Part shown: one piece after another, positions 1 to 9,529 of the stretch
Layout: each line of letters opens with the position of its first letter
Numbering within the stretch: the first letter of the stretch is position 1
Position numbers and translations under genes: made by a program
Notes under the pieces: model-generated
Databases searched by the model: none
What the model was told of the DNA's origin: nothing
The model's input: only the letters and a program-made list of their open reading frames with translations
Source of the DNA: Vibrio ostreae
GTDB lineage: Bacteria; Pseudomonadota; Gammaproteobacteria; Enterobacterales; Vibrionaceae
Direction of reading: 5' to 3'
DNA length: 64,000 bases
Assembly: GCF_019226825.1 (NCBI RefSeq)
Contig: NZ_CP076643.1
Span: 2,294,001 to 2,358,000 of the forward strand

Positions 1-34
1 AACCTGCAGTGGCCGGTTTAATCCGGCGCTGCAG

Positions 35-70
35 CATAGAAGAAGTGCCAAGCATAGAAAAAGTGCCAAG
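35..70. repeat. Two tandem copies of an 18-bp unit
   Basis: Two adjacent copies of an 18-bp unit (catagaagaagtgccaag / catagaaaaagtgccaag) differ at one base. They lie beyond the mscS terminator, in the spacer towards the gene outside the window. No function is apparent. Confidence 0.7.
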
Positions 71-80
71 CACATAACGT

Positions 81-112
81 AAAAACGGAGGCTGATGCCT
101 CCGTTTTTTCTT
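81..112. terminator. Bidirectional rho-independent terminator
   Basis: The hairpin cggaggc-tgat-gcctccg is flanked by A5 on the left and T6 on the right, so it can act on both strands. On the minus strand it ends mscS. Confidence 0.85.
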
Positions 113-156
113 AGTGAACCAAGTTGGTCCTAATAAATAACGAGCTGAATGAATAA

Positions 157-1020
157 TTAGTCCAGCTTGTTGAGATGCACATCCATTTGCGGGAATGGGA
201 TCTCGATACCGTTTTCATCCAGCGCTTCTTTAATTGCCTGAGTCAGATCCCAGTAGACCGGCCAGTAATCGGCACTGTTCACCCAAGGGCGCACAATCAG
301 GTTGACCGATGAATCTGCCAGCGTATGCACGGCAATATTGACCGCCGGATCTTTCAGTACGCGCGGGTCACTTTCCACCACTTTACGCAGCACTTCTTTG
401 GTCTTTTTCAGATCCGCTTTGTACGATACGCCAATCAGCATATCCACCCGGCGGGTGTCGTAGCGTGAGTAGTTGACAATCGAGTCGCCAATCACAGATG
501 AGTTCGGCAGTACGATCATCTTGTTATCCGGCGTTTTCAGAATGGTCTGGAAAATATGGATAGAATCCACTGAACCGGCCACGCCAGCCACTTCGACGTA
601 GTCACCGGATTTGAACGGACGGAATGCCACGATCAGTACACCAGCGGCGAAGTTAGACAGCGAGCCTTGCAGAGCCAGGCCAATCGCCAGACCGGCCGCA
701 CCGATAACCGCGACCACAGATGCCGTCTGCACCCCGATGCGGCCCAGCGCCGCAATCAATACGATGACAAACAGCAGGTAACGCACCAGACCGTAGATGA
801 ACTGCACCACGGCTTTGTCCATCTGTTTCTTCTGCAGTACTTTGGACACGCTGCCGGCAATCACCTTGACGATGATATTACCGATAAACAAGATCAGCAG
901 CGCAGAGATAATATTCACGCCGTATTGGATCAACAGATCCGAGTTATTGGTCAGCCAGGTATTGACCTGACCCAGACTATCGACAATTGGTATGTCTACA
1001 CTGCTCGATTCACCAGCCAT
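157..1020 (-). CDS. mscS: Small-conductance mechanosensitive channel MscS
   Basis: Inner-membrane channel that opens under membrane tension to release solutes on hypo-osmotic shock. At 287 residues it has the family's standard length. Three hydrophobic segments are visible at about 31-55, 76-95 and 98-131. The third is the Gly/Ala-rich pore helix (GAAGLAIGLALQGSLSN), and it is followed by the cytoplasmic beta domain that starts with FRPFKSGDYVEV. The ATG is preceded by AGAGGAT on the coding strand. It lies downstream of fbaA on the same strand, but a strong terminator separates the two, so it probably has its own promoter in the 311-bp gap. That gap (1021-1331) shows only the fbaA terminator. 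Confidence 0.95.
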   Translation of the reverse strand: MAGESSSVDIPIVDSLGQVNTWLTNNSDLLIQYGVNIISALLILFIGNIIVKVIAGSVSKVLQKKQMDKAVVQFIYGLVRYLLFVIVLIAALGRIGVQTASVVAVIGAAGLAIGLALQGSLSNFAAGVLIVAFRPFKSGDYVEVAGVAGSVDSIHIFQTILKTPDNKMIVLPNSSVIGDSIVNYSRYDTRRVDMLIGVSYKADLKKTKEVLRKVVESDPRVLKDPAVNIAVHTLADSSVNLIVRPWVNSADYWPVYWDLTQAIKEALDENGIEIPFPQMDVHLNKLD

Positions 1021-1283
1021 AGTGTTTATCCTCTAGAGTAATCATTATGTATTTCTATATAAACCACTGACTATCATACACATAATATGCGCCGTGCTGA
1101 CATCAGATTTTGGTTAATTATTCGTTTGGCACAGCTTATCTGCGACAATTTGCATTAAATTGACACAGTAAGTTTAAAGGCTTACAAAGCAAAAGGTTAT
1201 GAGGTGAGCATCGTGCCTGTTACAGCGTATGCAATAAATACCGGCGTTGCCAACTCAGGCACTGATTTGTTTGCGGCAGATAC

Positions 1284-1310
1284 AAAAAAACCCGCTCGAT
1301 GAGCGGGTTT
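1284..1310 (-). terminator. Terminator of fbaA
   Basis: On the minus strand the stem CCCGCTC/GAGCGGG with a 3-nt loop is followed by T7, just after the fbaA stop. Confidence 0.9.
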
Positions 1311-1331
1311 GCGAATCACATCAATGCCAGA

Positions 1332-2408
1332 TTACAGTACGTCAACTGAGTTCAGGTCAGAGAATGCTTGCTCCAGGCGAGTTACCATTGAAGCTTGACC
1401 AGCACGCAGCCATACGCGTGGATCGTAGTATTTCTTGTTTGGTGCATCTTCACCAGTCGGGTTACCGATTTGACCTTGCAGGTAATCGTGGTTAGCCGCT
1501 TCGTATTCACGGATACCATCCCAACATGCCCACTGAGTATCAGTATCGATGTTCATTTTGATAACACCGTAGCCGATAGATTCGCGGATTTCTTCCAGAG
1601 AAGAACCTGAACCACCGTGGAATACGAAGTTCAGTGAGTTTTCTGGCAGGTTGAATTTCTCAGAAACGTATTTTTGAGAATCACGCAGGATAGTTGGAGT
1701 CAGTACAACGTTACCTGGTTTGTAAACGCCGTGTACGTTACCGAAAGAGGCTGCGATAGTGAAACGGTGGCTGATTGCGCTCAGTTTTTCGTAAGCGTAT
1801 GCCACGTCTTCCGGAGAAGTGTACAGCTCAGATGCGTCCATGTCAGAGTTATCAACGCCGTCTTCTTCACCACCGGTACAACCCAGTTCGATTTCCAGAG
1901 TCATGTTCATTTTCGCCATGCGCTCAAGGTATTTCGCTGAGATCTCGATGTTTTCTTCCAGAGACTCTTCAGACAGGTCGATCATGTGAGAAGAAAACAG
2001 TGGCTTACCGGTTTCTGCGAAGTGTTTTTCACCCGCGTCCAGCAGACCGTCGATCCATGGCAGCAGTTTTTTCGCTGCGTGGTCAGTGTGCAGGATGACA
2101 GGCACGCCGTAAGATTCTGCAACAGTGTGAACGTGTTTTGCACCCGCGATCGCACCCAGGATTTGAGTTTGCTGACCTTCAAGTTTCAGACCTTTACCAG
2201 CAAAGAAACCCGCGCCGCCGTTAGAGAACTGCACGATAACCGGAGATTTAACTTTCGCTGCTGCTTCCAGTACTGCGTTTACAGAATCAGAACCGATACA
2301 GTTTACTGCTGGCAGAGCAAATTTGTTTGCTTTAGCAATTTCAAATACTTTCTGAACGTCGTCGCCAGAGATCACACCTGGTTTAACGAAATCGAAGATC
2401 TTAGACAT
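1332..2408 (-). CDS. fbaA: Class II fructose-bisphosphate aldolase
   Basis: Zn-dependent enzyme that splits fructose 1,6-bisphosphate into dihydroxyacetone phosphate and glyceraldehyde 3-phosphate, and works in reverse in gluconeogenesis. The 358-residue length is that of the E. coli-type class II-A enzyme. Diagnostic stretches are HTDHAAKK (zinc ligand His and catalytic Asp region), LEIELGCTGGEEDGVDN and the phosphate-binding FHGGSGSS. The start has AGGATTA upstream. It is the last of three co-directional carbon-metabolism genes (epd, pgk, fbaA), an order shared with many gamma-proteobacteria. A hairpin in the pgk-fbaA gap suggests fbaA also has its own promoter. Confidence 0.97.
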   Translation of the reverse strand: MSKIFDFVKPGVISGDDVQKVFEIAKANKFALPAVNCIGSDSVNAVLEAAAKVKSPVIVQFSNGGAGFFAGKGLKLEGQQTQILGAIAGAKHVHTVAESYGVPVILHTDHAAKKLLPWIDGLLDAGEKHFAETGKPLFSSHMIDLSEESLEENIEISAKYLERMAKMNMTLEIELGCTGGEEDGVDNSDMDASELYTSPEDVAYAYEKLSAISHRFTIAASFGNVHGVYKPGNVVLTPTILRDSQKYVSEKFNLPENSLNFVFHGGSGSSLEEIRESIGYGVIKMNIDTDTQWACWDGIREYEAANHDYLQGQIGNPTGEDAPNKKYYDPRVWLRAGQASMVTRLEQAFSDLNSVDVL

Positions 2409-2523
2409 GGATATAATCCTATTTTTGTCGTTTTAATTAAAAACGGTAAGTTTACATTCTTGTAAAAGCTTGCTTACAACTGGCGCTATTCTAGCAGAAG
2501 AAACCGGCCGGTGCAGCAAACAA

Positions 2524-2549
2524 GAAAGCGGGAAATCACTCCCGCTTTC
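2524..2549 (-). terminator. Hairpin between pgk and fbaA
   Basis: A 9-bp perfect stem (GAAAGCGGG/CCCGCTTTC) lies directly after pgk. On the minus strand it is followed by TTGTTTG rather than a full T run, so termination may be partial. Confidence 0.6.
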
Positions 2550-2559
2550 TATCAATTAG

Positions 2560-3723
2560 TTACGCTTTAGCGCGTGCTTCCAGCATTTCAACTGCAGGCA
2601 GAACTTTACCTTCTACAAACTCAAGGAAAGCGCCGCCGCCGGTTGAGATGTATGAAACGTCTGCTTTGATGCCGAACTTGTCGATCGCAGCCAGTGTGTC
2701 ACCACCACCGGCAACAGAGAAGCCTTCAGACGCTGCAATCGCTTCTGAAATGCCACGGGTACCGGCTTCGAAGTTCTTGAACTCGAATACGCCTACCGGG
2801 CCGTTCCACAGGATAGTTTTCGCGTTTTTCAGGATTTCAGCCAGTTGCGCCGTTGAATCCGGGCCCAGGTCGAAGATCATGTCGTCGTCCTGAACGTCAG
2901 CCACGTTTTTGATTTCCGCTTCTGCGTTTTCATCGAAGGCTTTGGCACACGCCACGTCAGTCGCAACCGGAATGGCACACTCGTCCATCAGTTTCTTAGC
3001 CGTGTCAACCAGGTCAGCTTCGTACAGAGACTTACCTACGTTGTGGCCTGCTGCTGCGATGAAGGTGTTGGCGATACCACCGCCAACAACCAGTTGGTCA
3101 GCGATTTTCGACAGTGATTCAAGTACCGTCAGTTTGGTCGATACTTTAGAGCCGCCAACGATAGCAACCATTGGGCGAGCTGGATTGTCCATGGCTTTAC
3201 CCAGTGCATCCAGTTCGTTCGCCAGCAGAGGACCTGCACATGCAACAGGAGCAAACATGCCCACGCCGTGAGTTGAAGCTTGTGCACGGTGCGCGGTACC
3301 GAAAGCGTCCATTACGAATACGTCACACAATGCTGCGTATTTCTTAGACAGCTCTTCTTCATTTTTCTTTTCGCCTTTGTTGAAACGAACGTTTTCCAGA
3401 ACAACCAGTTCACCAGCGTTCAGTTCCAGACCTTCCAGGTACTCTTTCGCCAGTTTCACTTCGCAGTCCAGCGCGTCGTTCAGGTAGTTCACAACAGGCT
3501 GTAGAGAGAACTCTTCTGCGTATTCGCCTTCAGTAGGACGACCCAGGTGAGATGTCACCATTACTTTCGCGCCAGCTTCCAGGCAGTGCTTGATCGTTGG
3601 TAGTGATGCCAGGATACGTGCATCAGAAGTCACTTTGCCATCTTTTACTGGTACGTTCAGGTCAGCACGGATAAATACGCGTTTACCTGCCAGATCCAGG
3701 TCAGTCATCTTGATTACAGACAT
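2560..3723 (-). CDS. pgk: Phosphoglycerate kinase
   Basis: Transfers the acyl phosphate of 1,3-bisphosphoglycerate to ADP in glycolysis. The protein has 387 residues when started at the ATG giving [17 protein letters not shown], which has GAGAGG about 7 nt upstream; an ATG 15 nt earlier lacks such a site. Family signatures are [11 protein letters not shown] near the N-terminus, SHLGRP, the transit region GGSKVSTK, and the nucleotide-binding GPVGVFEF and GGGDT near the C-terminus. It sits between epd and fbaA. The upstream spacer holds a four-copy short tandem repeat. Confidence 0.97.
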   Translation of the reverse strand: MSVIKMTDLDLAGKRVFIRADLNVPVKDGKVTSDARILASLPTIKHCLEAGAKVMVTSHLGRPTEGEYAEEFSLQPVVNYLNDALDCEVKLAKEYLEGLELNAGELVVLENVRFNKGEKKNEEELSKKYAALCDVFVMDAFGTAHRAQASTHGVGMFAPVACAGPLLANELDALGKAMDNPARPMVAIVGGSKVSTKLTVLESLSKIADQLVVGGGIANTFIAAAGHNVGKSLYEADLVDTAKKLMDECAIPVATDVACAKAFDENAEAEIKNVADVQDDDMIFDLGPDSTAQLAEILKNAKTILWNGPVGVFEFKNFEAGTRGISEAIAASEGFSVAGGGDTLAAIDKFGIKADVSYISTGGGAFLEFVEGKVLPAVEMLEARAKA

Positions 3724-3789
3724 GGTTTGTCCTCTCAAATATTCAAAGAAAATAAAGTTTTCGTCAGTTCGGCGATCCTGCCGAACCTG

Positions 3790-3870
3790 TCAATTCTTAA
3801 ATTGCTTAGTCAATTTTTAAACTAAGTTAGTCAATTTTCAAACTACTTAGTCAATGTTCAAATTACTTAG
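3790..3870. repeat. Four-copy 20/21-bp tandem repeat upstream of pgk
   Basis: Four head-to-tail degenerate copies lie at 3790-3809, 3810-3830, 3831-3850 and 3851-3870. All begin tcaat and end ttag, with an A/T-rich centre (for example tcaattttcaaactacttag). The array fills much of the epd-pgk spacer, so it would be in the pgk leader or promoter region. Confidence 0.85.
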
Positions 3871-3977
3871 GATATGGGGATCATGATATTTATTTCAATG
3901 CTAAAAATAAATATTTTTCCCCAATCAGGGGCAGCGTTCTCCCCATTCGGGGGCAACCGCCTCACCAGGCTAAAGCG

Positions 3978-5004
3978 CTATTGCGCGGCCTGCATCGCTA
4001 ACGCAGTATCGAGCATACGGTTAGCAAATCCCCATTCGTTGTCGCACCAGACCAGCATTTTGACCAGTTGCCCGTTACTTACCCGTGTCTGGGTTCCGTC
4101 CACAATCGCACTGTGCGGATCATGGTTAAAATCGATGGAAACGAGCGGCGCTTCAGTATAGTCAACAATGTTGCTTAATGTACACTGAGACGCCTGTACT
4201 ATGGTTTGATTTACGTCATTAACTTTCACATTTGTGTTCAAGGTAACGCTTAAATCCATCGCGGTCACATTTACGGTCGGCACGCGCACCGAAATGGCTT
4301 CAAATTTGTTGGAAAATTTCGGAAATATCCGTTCGATCCCTTTGTGCAGTTTGGTATCGACCGGAATGATCGACTGGCTGGCCGCACGGGTACGGCGCAG
4401 GTCACTGTGATAAGCATCGATGACCTGCTGATCATTCATTGATGAGTGAATGGTGGTGATGGTGCCGGAGTCAATGCCGAACGCATCATCGAGAACCTTG
4501 ATGATCGGTACGATGCAGTTGGTGGTACAGGAACCGTTGGAAACGATGTGCTGATCAGCGCTCAGAGTGTCGTGGTTCACACCATAGATGATGGTGTTAT
4601 CGATGTCCGCTGCACCAGGATGGGAAAACAGCACCTTGCCGGCGCCGGCCTCAATATGTTGCAGTCCATCGGCACGCGATCCGTACACGCCGGTACAATC
4701 GAGCACGATGTCGACATCAAGATCGCGCCACGGCAGCAGCGGTATTTCAGCCAGATGCAGAATACGCACCCGGTCAAAGTCGCCGTTGTCATGATGAATA
4801 TACATGTGTTCCTGATCGTGGCTGATTTTTTTTACCAAACCGGCCATGACTGGTGTCATATTGCAACAGGTGCGCCATGGCTTCGGGCTTGGCAAGCTCA
4901 TTCACCGCCACCACTTTAATGTGTTGGTTTTTGCCACTTTCGTACACAGCCCGCAGCACGTTACGGCCAATGCGTCCGAATCCGTTGATCGCCACTTTTA
5001 ACAT
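3978..5004 (-). pseudogene. epd: Erythrose-4-phosphate dehydrogenase, frameshifted
   Basis: Epd is a GapA-like NAD-dependent enzyme that oxidises erythrose 4-phosphate for the pyridoxal phosphate pathway. The N-terminal part ([22 protein letters not shown] to [10 protein letters not shown]) and the rest ([10 protein letters not shown] to [11 protein letters not shown]) are in different frames. They join exactly at an A8 run on the coding strand (4826-4833). One A fewer would restore [10 protein letters not shown] and a full protein of about 341 residues. The catalytic motif [10 protein letters not shown] and [13 protein letters not shown] are intact. The start has AAGGGA upstream. Either the gene is genuinely broken, or slippage restores the frame, or the run is miscounted. 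All other conserved positions look undamaged, which favours a recent or artefactual event. Confidence 0.9.
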
Positions 5005-5185
5005 CGGTTCACTATCCCTTATTCCTTGTGCTGTGATGGTAGCGAGAAACGTCCGTTGATTCACCAAAAATCCGCCGCCAGCGGCTATCTTTTCTGCTTG
5101 TTTTGGAGTGAAACCGCTCCCAGCCGGGCTGGTTTACTGTACACCCAGTGATTAATTAAGCCGCTCTATGCCTGATTTCGCGCAT

Positions 5186-5213
5186 AAAGAAGCCCGGCAC
5201 CATGGCCGGGCTT
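5186..5213 (-). terminator. Terminator of the siderophore-binding protein gene
   Basis: Stem AAGCCCGG/CCGGGCTT with an 8-nt loop, followed on the minus strand by CTTTAT. It lies about 35 bp after the stop of the gene at 5249. Confidence 0.65.
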
Positions 5214-5248
5214 GAAACAGGACAGTGTTCAATCTTAATCAGGCAGGC

Positions 5249-6205
5249 TTACTGCTCAAAACGACTGCTCAGATCGTTGAGGGTTTTGACTACACTCTGA
5301 TAGCCGCCCAGGGCCAGGTACCACTCTTTCGGGTTGAGGTAGTAAACCTGATCTTTTTGCCATGCCGTCGTCGCGGTGATCTTGTCCATTGCTGACAGAG
5401 TATCCACCGCTTTACCTTCACCACCGGTCGCCGCGCCGCGATCCAGCACAAACAGCCAGCTAGGGTTTTCAGCCAGGGCCGCATCCAGACGCTGCTGACG
5501 CTCAGCCTGTTGCTGCTTGGCTTCTTCTGAGCCTGGTTTGGCACGTGGTTTCGGCTCTGCCGCTTCCACGGCCGGTACCACAGATTTGAGGCCGGTCAGG
5601 TCATACAGCATACCAAAACGCTCACCCGGCGCATGCAACATCACATGGCCGTTAATGGTAAACAGCACCAGTACCGGGCCTTGTTTGGCCGCTTGCGCAT
5701 GCAGGCTGTGCAGTTTGTTATTGAATTCGACACTCAGTTGCTGCGCTTTTTCCTGCTGGTTGAACAGGGTGCCGAGCAGTGCCAGATTATGCTGCATGCC
5801 TTGCACGAAGTGGCCAGCATCAATGCTCAGATCCAGTGTCGGCGCCAGTTTGCTCAGCTCCTCGTAAGCACGTGACGAACGGCCGGCAACGATGATTAAG
5901 TCCGGCTGCAGCTGTTTCAGCGCATCGTAATCGGGCTTGAACAGATCGCCGATTTTAGTGACGTCGTCTCCTGAGTAGTGGCTGAGGTATTGCGGCATAA
6001 AAGTGTCCGGCACGCCCGCGGCGCTGACACCCAGGGCATTCATGGTATCCAGGGTTGCCAGGTCAAACACAGCCACACGCTGCGGTGCCTGCTCAACGGT
6101 CGTCGTGCCCTGCTTGTGCTGCACGGTCAGCGGAAACGCCAGCGCAGGCTGGATAAAACTCAATACGCTGGCGACTACCGCCAGGCCAACTGCCAATATT
6201 TTCAT
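5249..6205 (-). CDS. Periplasmic siderophore-binding protein of an ABC importer (FatB/VctP/YclQ-like)
   Basis: Predicted periplasmic binding protein that would deliver ferric siderophore from an outer-membrane receptor to an inner-membrane ABC permease. A signal peptide is clear (about residues 1-23, ending in QPALA). The PF01497-type features follow: APQRVAVFDLATLDTMNALGV, KPDYDALKQLQPDLIIV and a C-terminal NPKEWYLALGGYQS. The stretch LFVLDRGAATGG is typical of the YclQ/FatB group. A charged Lys/Glu/Gln-rich segment lies around residue 225. It follows irgA on the same strand with an 89-bp gap, so it is probably co-regulated by iron. No permease or ATPase gene is present, so its partners must be elsewhere. 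As I recall, V. cholerae lacks this gene at this position. Confidence 0.85.
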   Translation of the reverse strand: MKILAVGLAVVASVLSFIQPALAFPLTVQHKQGTTTVEQAPQRVAVFDLATLDTMNALGVSAAGVPDTFMPQYLSHYSGDDVTKIGDLFKPDYDALKQLQPDLIIVAGRSSRAYEELSKLAPTLDLSIDAGHFVQGMQHNLALLGTLFNQQEKAQQLSVEFNNKLHSLHAQAAKQGPVLVLFTINGHVMLHAPGERFGMLYDLTGLKSVVPAVEAAEPKPRAKPGSEEAKQQQAERQQRLDAALAENPSWLFVLDRGAATGGEGKAVDTLSAMDKITATTAWQKDQVYYLNPKEWYLALGGYQSVVKTLNDLSSRFEQ

Positions 6206-6294
6206 TGCTGTTCTCTTATATAGTCAGGTTTGCTCACGATAAAGCGGAAGGCCGGTATTTTATTCTCCGGGCCTCCCGCCTTTACTCTGTCAAC

Positions 6295-8388
6295 TTAGAA
6301 GCGCATGGTCAGCGCCAGGTTGTACTTACGACCATCGAGGATGTAACGGTAGTTCTCGTCTTTCTCCGGGTTGATCTCTTTGTTAAACGCGTTGTACACG
6401 CCTGCTTTCAGGCTGATGTCTTGTTTGATTTTGTACACCAGACCGAGGTCAAACAGGGTATAGCCCGGGATCTTGAGGCCGTTGCTTGAACTGCCGCTGG
6501 TACCGGTCTGCCAGCGACCGGTGGTTTTGCTGCGGTAGTTACCCTGGGTCCAGAGCAGCAGTTTCTCCGTTGCCTGCCATTCCACTGACGCGTTGTACAT
6601 GTGTTTCGCCACATCATTGAGCGGCTCACCTTTGTACTCACCGCTCTTCTGCTCGGTTTTGGTAAAGGTGTACGACTGGCGCAGCAGCACATCTTCGTTG
6701 ATCTGGTAATCCATGGTCGCTTCAATACCGGACATTTCCGCTTTAGCGATGTTTTCGTAGGCGGTATAACCGTATTGGTGCGCCGGATAGACAGTGCCGC
6801 CGTAGTTACACTCGACGTTGGCTTCACAGATACGGCCGGTACGGTTGATCTTGTCTTCAAACTCGGTCAGATACGCGGTCAGCGTGGCGGAGATACCCGA
6901 ATCATAGCTGTCGTCAAAGCCAAGGCCGATTTCATAGTTGATACTGGTTTCCGGTTTTAGATCCGGGTTACCGATGATCACACCACCGCGCGAGGTGGAA
7001 CCAAAATCGGTTGCGCTCTGGCGCAGGCTCGGCGCTTTGTAGCCGGAAGTCACCCCGCCTTTGACCACCCAGGCATCGGTCAGGCCGTAAACGGTGTACA
7101 CTTTCGGGCTGAAGTGGTTACCAAACGCTTCGTTGTCATCAAAACGGCCGCTCAGCACAATTGACCAGTCATCCATCGGCAGCCATTCATTTTCGGCAAA
7201 AATCGAGTACTGGTAACGTTCCATGGTGTTGATGGCATCGGCGTCGGCGACCACAGGCTCAGACAAGCCATTGCTGGCACCATCTTCCAGTTTTTCGTTT
7301 TTGTAGGTCGCGCCGACCGTCAGGGTATTGGCGTCCCAGAACCAGTTGGCTTGTGAGTTCAGGGTCAGCACATCGAAGTCGATACCGTTACCGGTATTTT
7401 CGTTCACCCGCGACGGGTTCTCGGAGTGGTCGTAGTTGACGTAAGATTTAACGCGCATGCGATCATAGTGACCTTCATGCTCAAGGAAATAGGTGTCACG
7501 GATGGATTTGCTGTAGCTCTGCTCCGCATCACTGATGCTGCCGTCGCGGTTGGTGACGGTTTTCGCAATACTCACGCCCGGGTTATGGGTGCGCTCCTGC
7601 TCGGCACGGCTGTAGCCGAATGTCAGGTTGTTTTGCTCATTCACGCTCCAGTTGAGCTTAGTGCTGAAGTTGCGGCGTTTGTATTCCGGATCGGACGCTT
7701 CACTGTCATCGCTGCCGATAAAGTGACTTTCGTCCTGATTGAGGTAAGAACCGGTGAACTGCAGTGAGAGCGTATCATCGATCAACGGCGCATTGAGCGC
7801 CACGCTGGTCTGGGTGGAATCTTCATTCACTTTGTTCGAGCTGTCGGCCAGGTTGTATTCCGTGGTGATGCTGCCGCTCCACTCATTGCCGACTTTCTTG
7901 GTGATCACGTTAATCACGCCGCCCATCGCATCCGAGCCGTACAAGGATGACGCCGGACCACGGATGACTTCGATACGCTCGATTTGCGAAACAGGAGGCA
8001 AAAAGTTAATCGGCGTACCAGCCTGGGTGCCATTAAGGCCAAAGGCATCGTTGCCTTGTACCGGACGGCCGTCAATCAGGAACAAGGTGTAATCAGATGA
8101 CATACCGCGAATCATGATCGACTGCTCTACACCACCACCGGAGACTTGCACCCCGGAAATATTTTTTAACACATCAGTGATGTCGGTGTAGGACTTTTTT
8201 TCGATATCTTCAGCGGTGATCACCGAGATGGTTGCCGGGGCACGGGTAATATTCTGCTCAAAGCCCGAGGCGGTGACCACCACAGTTTCGTGAGCCTGAT
8301 CTTGCGCCTCATTGGCCAGAGCCGGGAATTGACAAACCAGGCCGAGGGATACTGCTAATGAGACTCTAGATGGCGTCCATGTGTACAT
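6295..8388 (-). CDS. irgA: TonB-dependent catecholate siderophore receptor IrgA
   Basis: Outer-membrane receptor, probably for ferric enterobactin or a related catecholate. The 697-residue protein has a signal peptide (to about PALA, residue 25), a TonB box-like ETVVVTA, a plug domain with VQVSGGGVEQSIMIRG, IDGRPV and IERIEVIRGPASSLYGSDAMGG, then a 22-strand-type barrel ending in ALTMRF with a terminal Phe. AAGGAG precedes the ATG. The divergent LysR gene irgB and the Fur-box-like site between them reproduce the irgA/irgB arrangement known in V. cholerae. The name rests on overall sequence character plus this context; the exact ligand is inference. Confidence 0.9.
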   Translation of the reverse strand: MYTWTPSRVSLAVSLGLVCQFPALANEAQDQAHETVVVTASGFEQNITRAPATISVITAEDIEKKSYTDITDVLKNISGVQVSGGGVEQSIMIRGMSSDYTLFLIDGRPVQGNDAFGLNGTQAGTPINFLPPVSQIERIEVIRGPASSLYGSDAMGGVINVITKKVGNEWSGSITTEYNLADSSNKVNEDSTQTSVALNAPLIDDTLSLQFTGSYLNQDESHFIGSDDSEASDPEYKRRNFSTKLNWSVNEQNNLTFGYSRAEQERTHNPGVSIAKTVTNRDGSISDAEQSYSKSIRDTYFLEHEGHYDRMRVKSYVNYDHSENPSRVNENTGNGIDFDVLTLNSQANWFWDANTLTVGATYKNEKLEDGASNGLSEPVVADADAINTMERYQYSIFAENEWLPMDDWSIVLSGRFDDNEAFGNHFSPKVYTVYGLTDAWVVKGGVTSGYKAPSLRQSATDFGSTSRGGVIIGNPDLKPETSINYEIGLGFDDSYDSGISATLTAYLTEFEDKINRTGRICEANVECNYGGTVYPAHQYGYTAYENIAKAEMSGIEATMDYQINEDVLLRQSYTFTKTEQKSGEYKGEPLNDVAKHMYNASVEWQATEKLLLWTQGNYRSKTTGRWQTGTSGSSSNGLKIPGYTLFDLGLVYKIKQDISLKAGVYNAFNKEINPEKDENYRYILDGRKYNLALTMRF

Positions 8389-8410
8389 CTGACACTCCTT
8401 TCTGCTTTAA

Positions 8411-8449
8411 ATGAAAATAATTATCAAAATCAAGATGAGAATTATTCAC
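8411..8449. promoter_or_regulatory. Putative Fur box in the irgA-irgB intergenic region
   Basis: The stretch atgaaaataattatcaaaat, followed closely by gatgagaattattcac, resembles overlapping halves of the Fur consensus (GATAATGATAATCATTATC). It lies 22 bp upstream of the irgA ATG, so a bound Fur would block the irgA promoter. An adjacent IrgB site is expected from V. cholerae but was not resolved here. Confidence 0.75.
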
Positions 8450-8550
8450 AAAAAGGAGTGCATGAATAGGGCAAGATGTGGAATACTTAGGCCCAGTTAT
8501 GGAACAAAGCCTAATTTTTGTTGTCACCTCGGCCCGAAGAGGAAAGAAAA

Positions 8551-9447
8551 ATGCAGGATCTCAGTGCAGTGCGCGCCTTCCATGCGCTCTGCCAACACAA
8601 AAGCCTGACCGGAGCGGCCAAAGCCCTCAACCAGCCTAAATCCACGCTCAGCCGCCGTCTGACTCAGTTAGAAGAAGACTTAGGCCAGGCTCTGGTCACA
8701 CGCCAGGGCAACCGCCTGGCGCTGACCAAAGCCGGCGAAGTATTTGCCACCTACTCTGAGCAGTTGCTCGATCTGGCCAATAAAAGTCAGGAAGCCCTGC
8801 ACGAGCTCAACCATGAGGTCAGCGGTGAAATGACCCTGGTCGTTCATCCTAACCTGACCCGCGGCTGGATGAGCCGGGTACTGGATGAATTTATGCTGCA
8901 ACATCCGCAGCTGCGTGTGCGTCTCTACAGCCAGTTTCAGCATGGTGAACAGGCGCTGGAACCGGATTTGATTATCTGGATCGGCGATATCGGTCCGGCT
9001 GGCTACCGGCGCGAACTGCTCGGAGAGTGGCGCTGCGCCGTCTATGCCTCCCCTGCTTATCTTGAGCAGCATCGCCAGCCCGACCATCCGCGCGATCTGA
9101 CGCAGCACGCCTGGATTGACCTGGTCGCGCTGCGCCACGAAGCGCTGACGCTGACCCACCCGCAACTGGGCGATTATGTGCTGCCGGCCAAAGAGAGCCG
9201 CCTGCAGTGCGACAGTCTCTACATGCAGATCGATACCATTGCCAAGGGACGCGGTATCGGCCTGCTGCCCAACTGGGTGGCACAAAGCTATGAAAAGCAT
9301 CATCCGGGCAGTATCGCGGTCTGTCTGCCGCAGTGGTCAGCCGCCCCTTCCAATATCAACTGCTACTACCCGACCGGACGCCATCCGTTGCGGCTGCGCC
9401 TGTTTATTGATGCGCTGCGCGCCGCCTGCCCCGATGAGTGGAAATAA
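8551..9447 (+). CDS. irgB: LysR-family activator IrgB
   Basis: Transcription activator of the divergent irgA gene, by analogy with V. cholerae. The 298-residue protein has an N-terminal winged helix-turn-helix (about 1-60; AFHALCQHKSLTGAAKALNQ, then PKSTLSRRLTQLEEDLG) and a LysR substrate-binding domain. The start MQDLSAV is chosen because GAGGAAAG lies just upstream; an in-frame ATG 33 nt earlier has no such site. Expression is likely iron-repressed through the shared intergenic region. Confidence 0.9.
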   Translation: MQDLSAVRAFHALCQHKSLTGAAKALNQPKSTLSRRLTQLEEDLGQALVTRQGNRLALTKAGEVFATYSEQLLDLANKSQEALHELNHEVSGEMTLVVHPNLTRGWMSRVLDEFMLQHPQLRVRLYSQFQHGEQALEPDLIIWIGDIGPAGYRRELLGEWRCAVYASPAYLEQHRQPDHPRDLTQHAWIDLVALRHEALTLTHPQLGDYVLPAKESRLQCDSLYMQIDTIAKGRGIGLLPNWVAQSYEKHHPGSIAVCLPQWSAAPSNINCYYPTGRHPLRLRLFIDALRAACPDEWK

Positions 9448-9473
9448 GCATGTCGCGTAGCATGCCTTAAACG

Positions 9474-9503
9474 AAAAAGGCCCTGCTCAGTGAGCAGGGC
9501 CTT
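9474..9503. terminator. Bidirectional terminator between irgB and tkt
   Basis: Stem GGCCCTGCTC/GAGCAGGGCC, preceded by A5 and followed by TT. It serves the convergent genes irgB (plus) and tkt (minus). Confidence 0.85.
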
Positions 9504-9529
9504 GGGTTTGATTGCGTATTAAACCCGGC

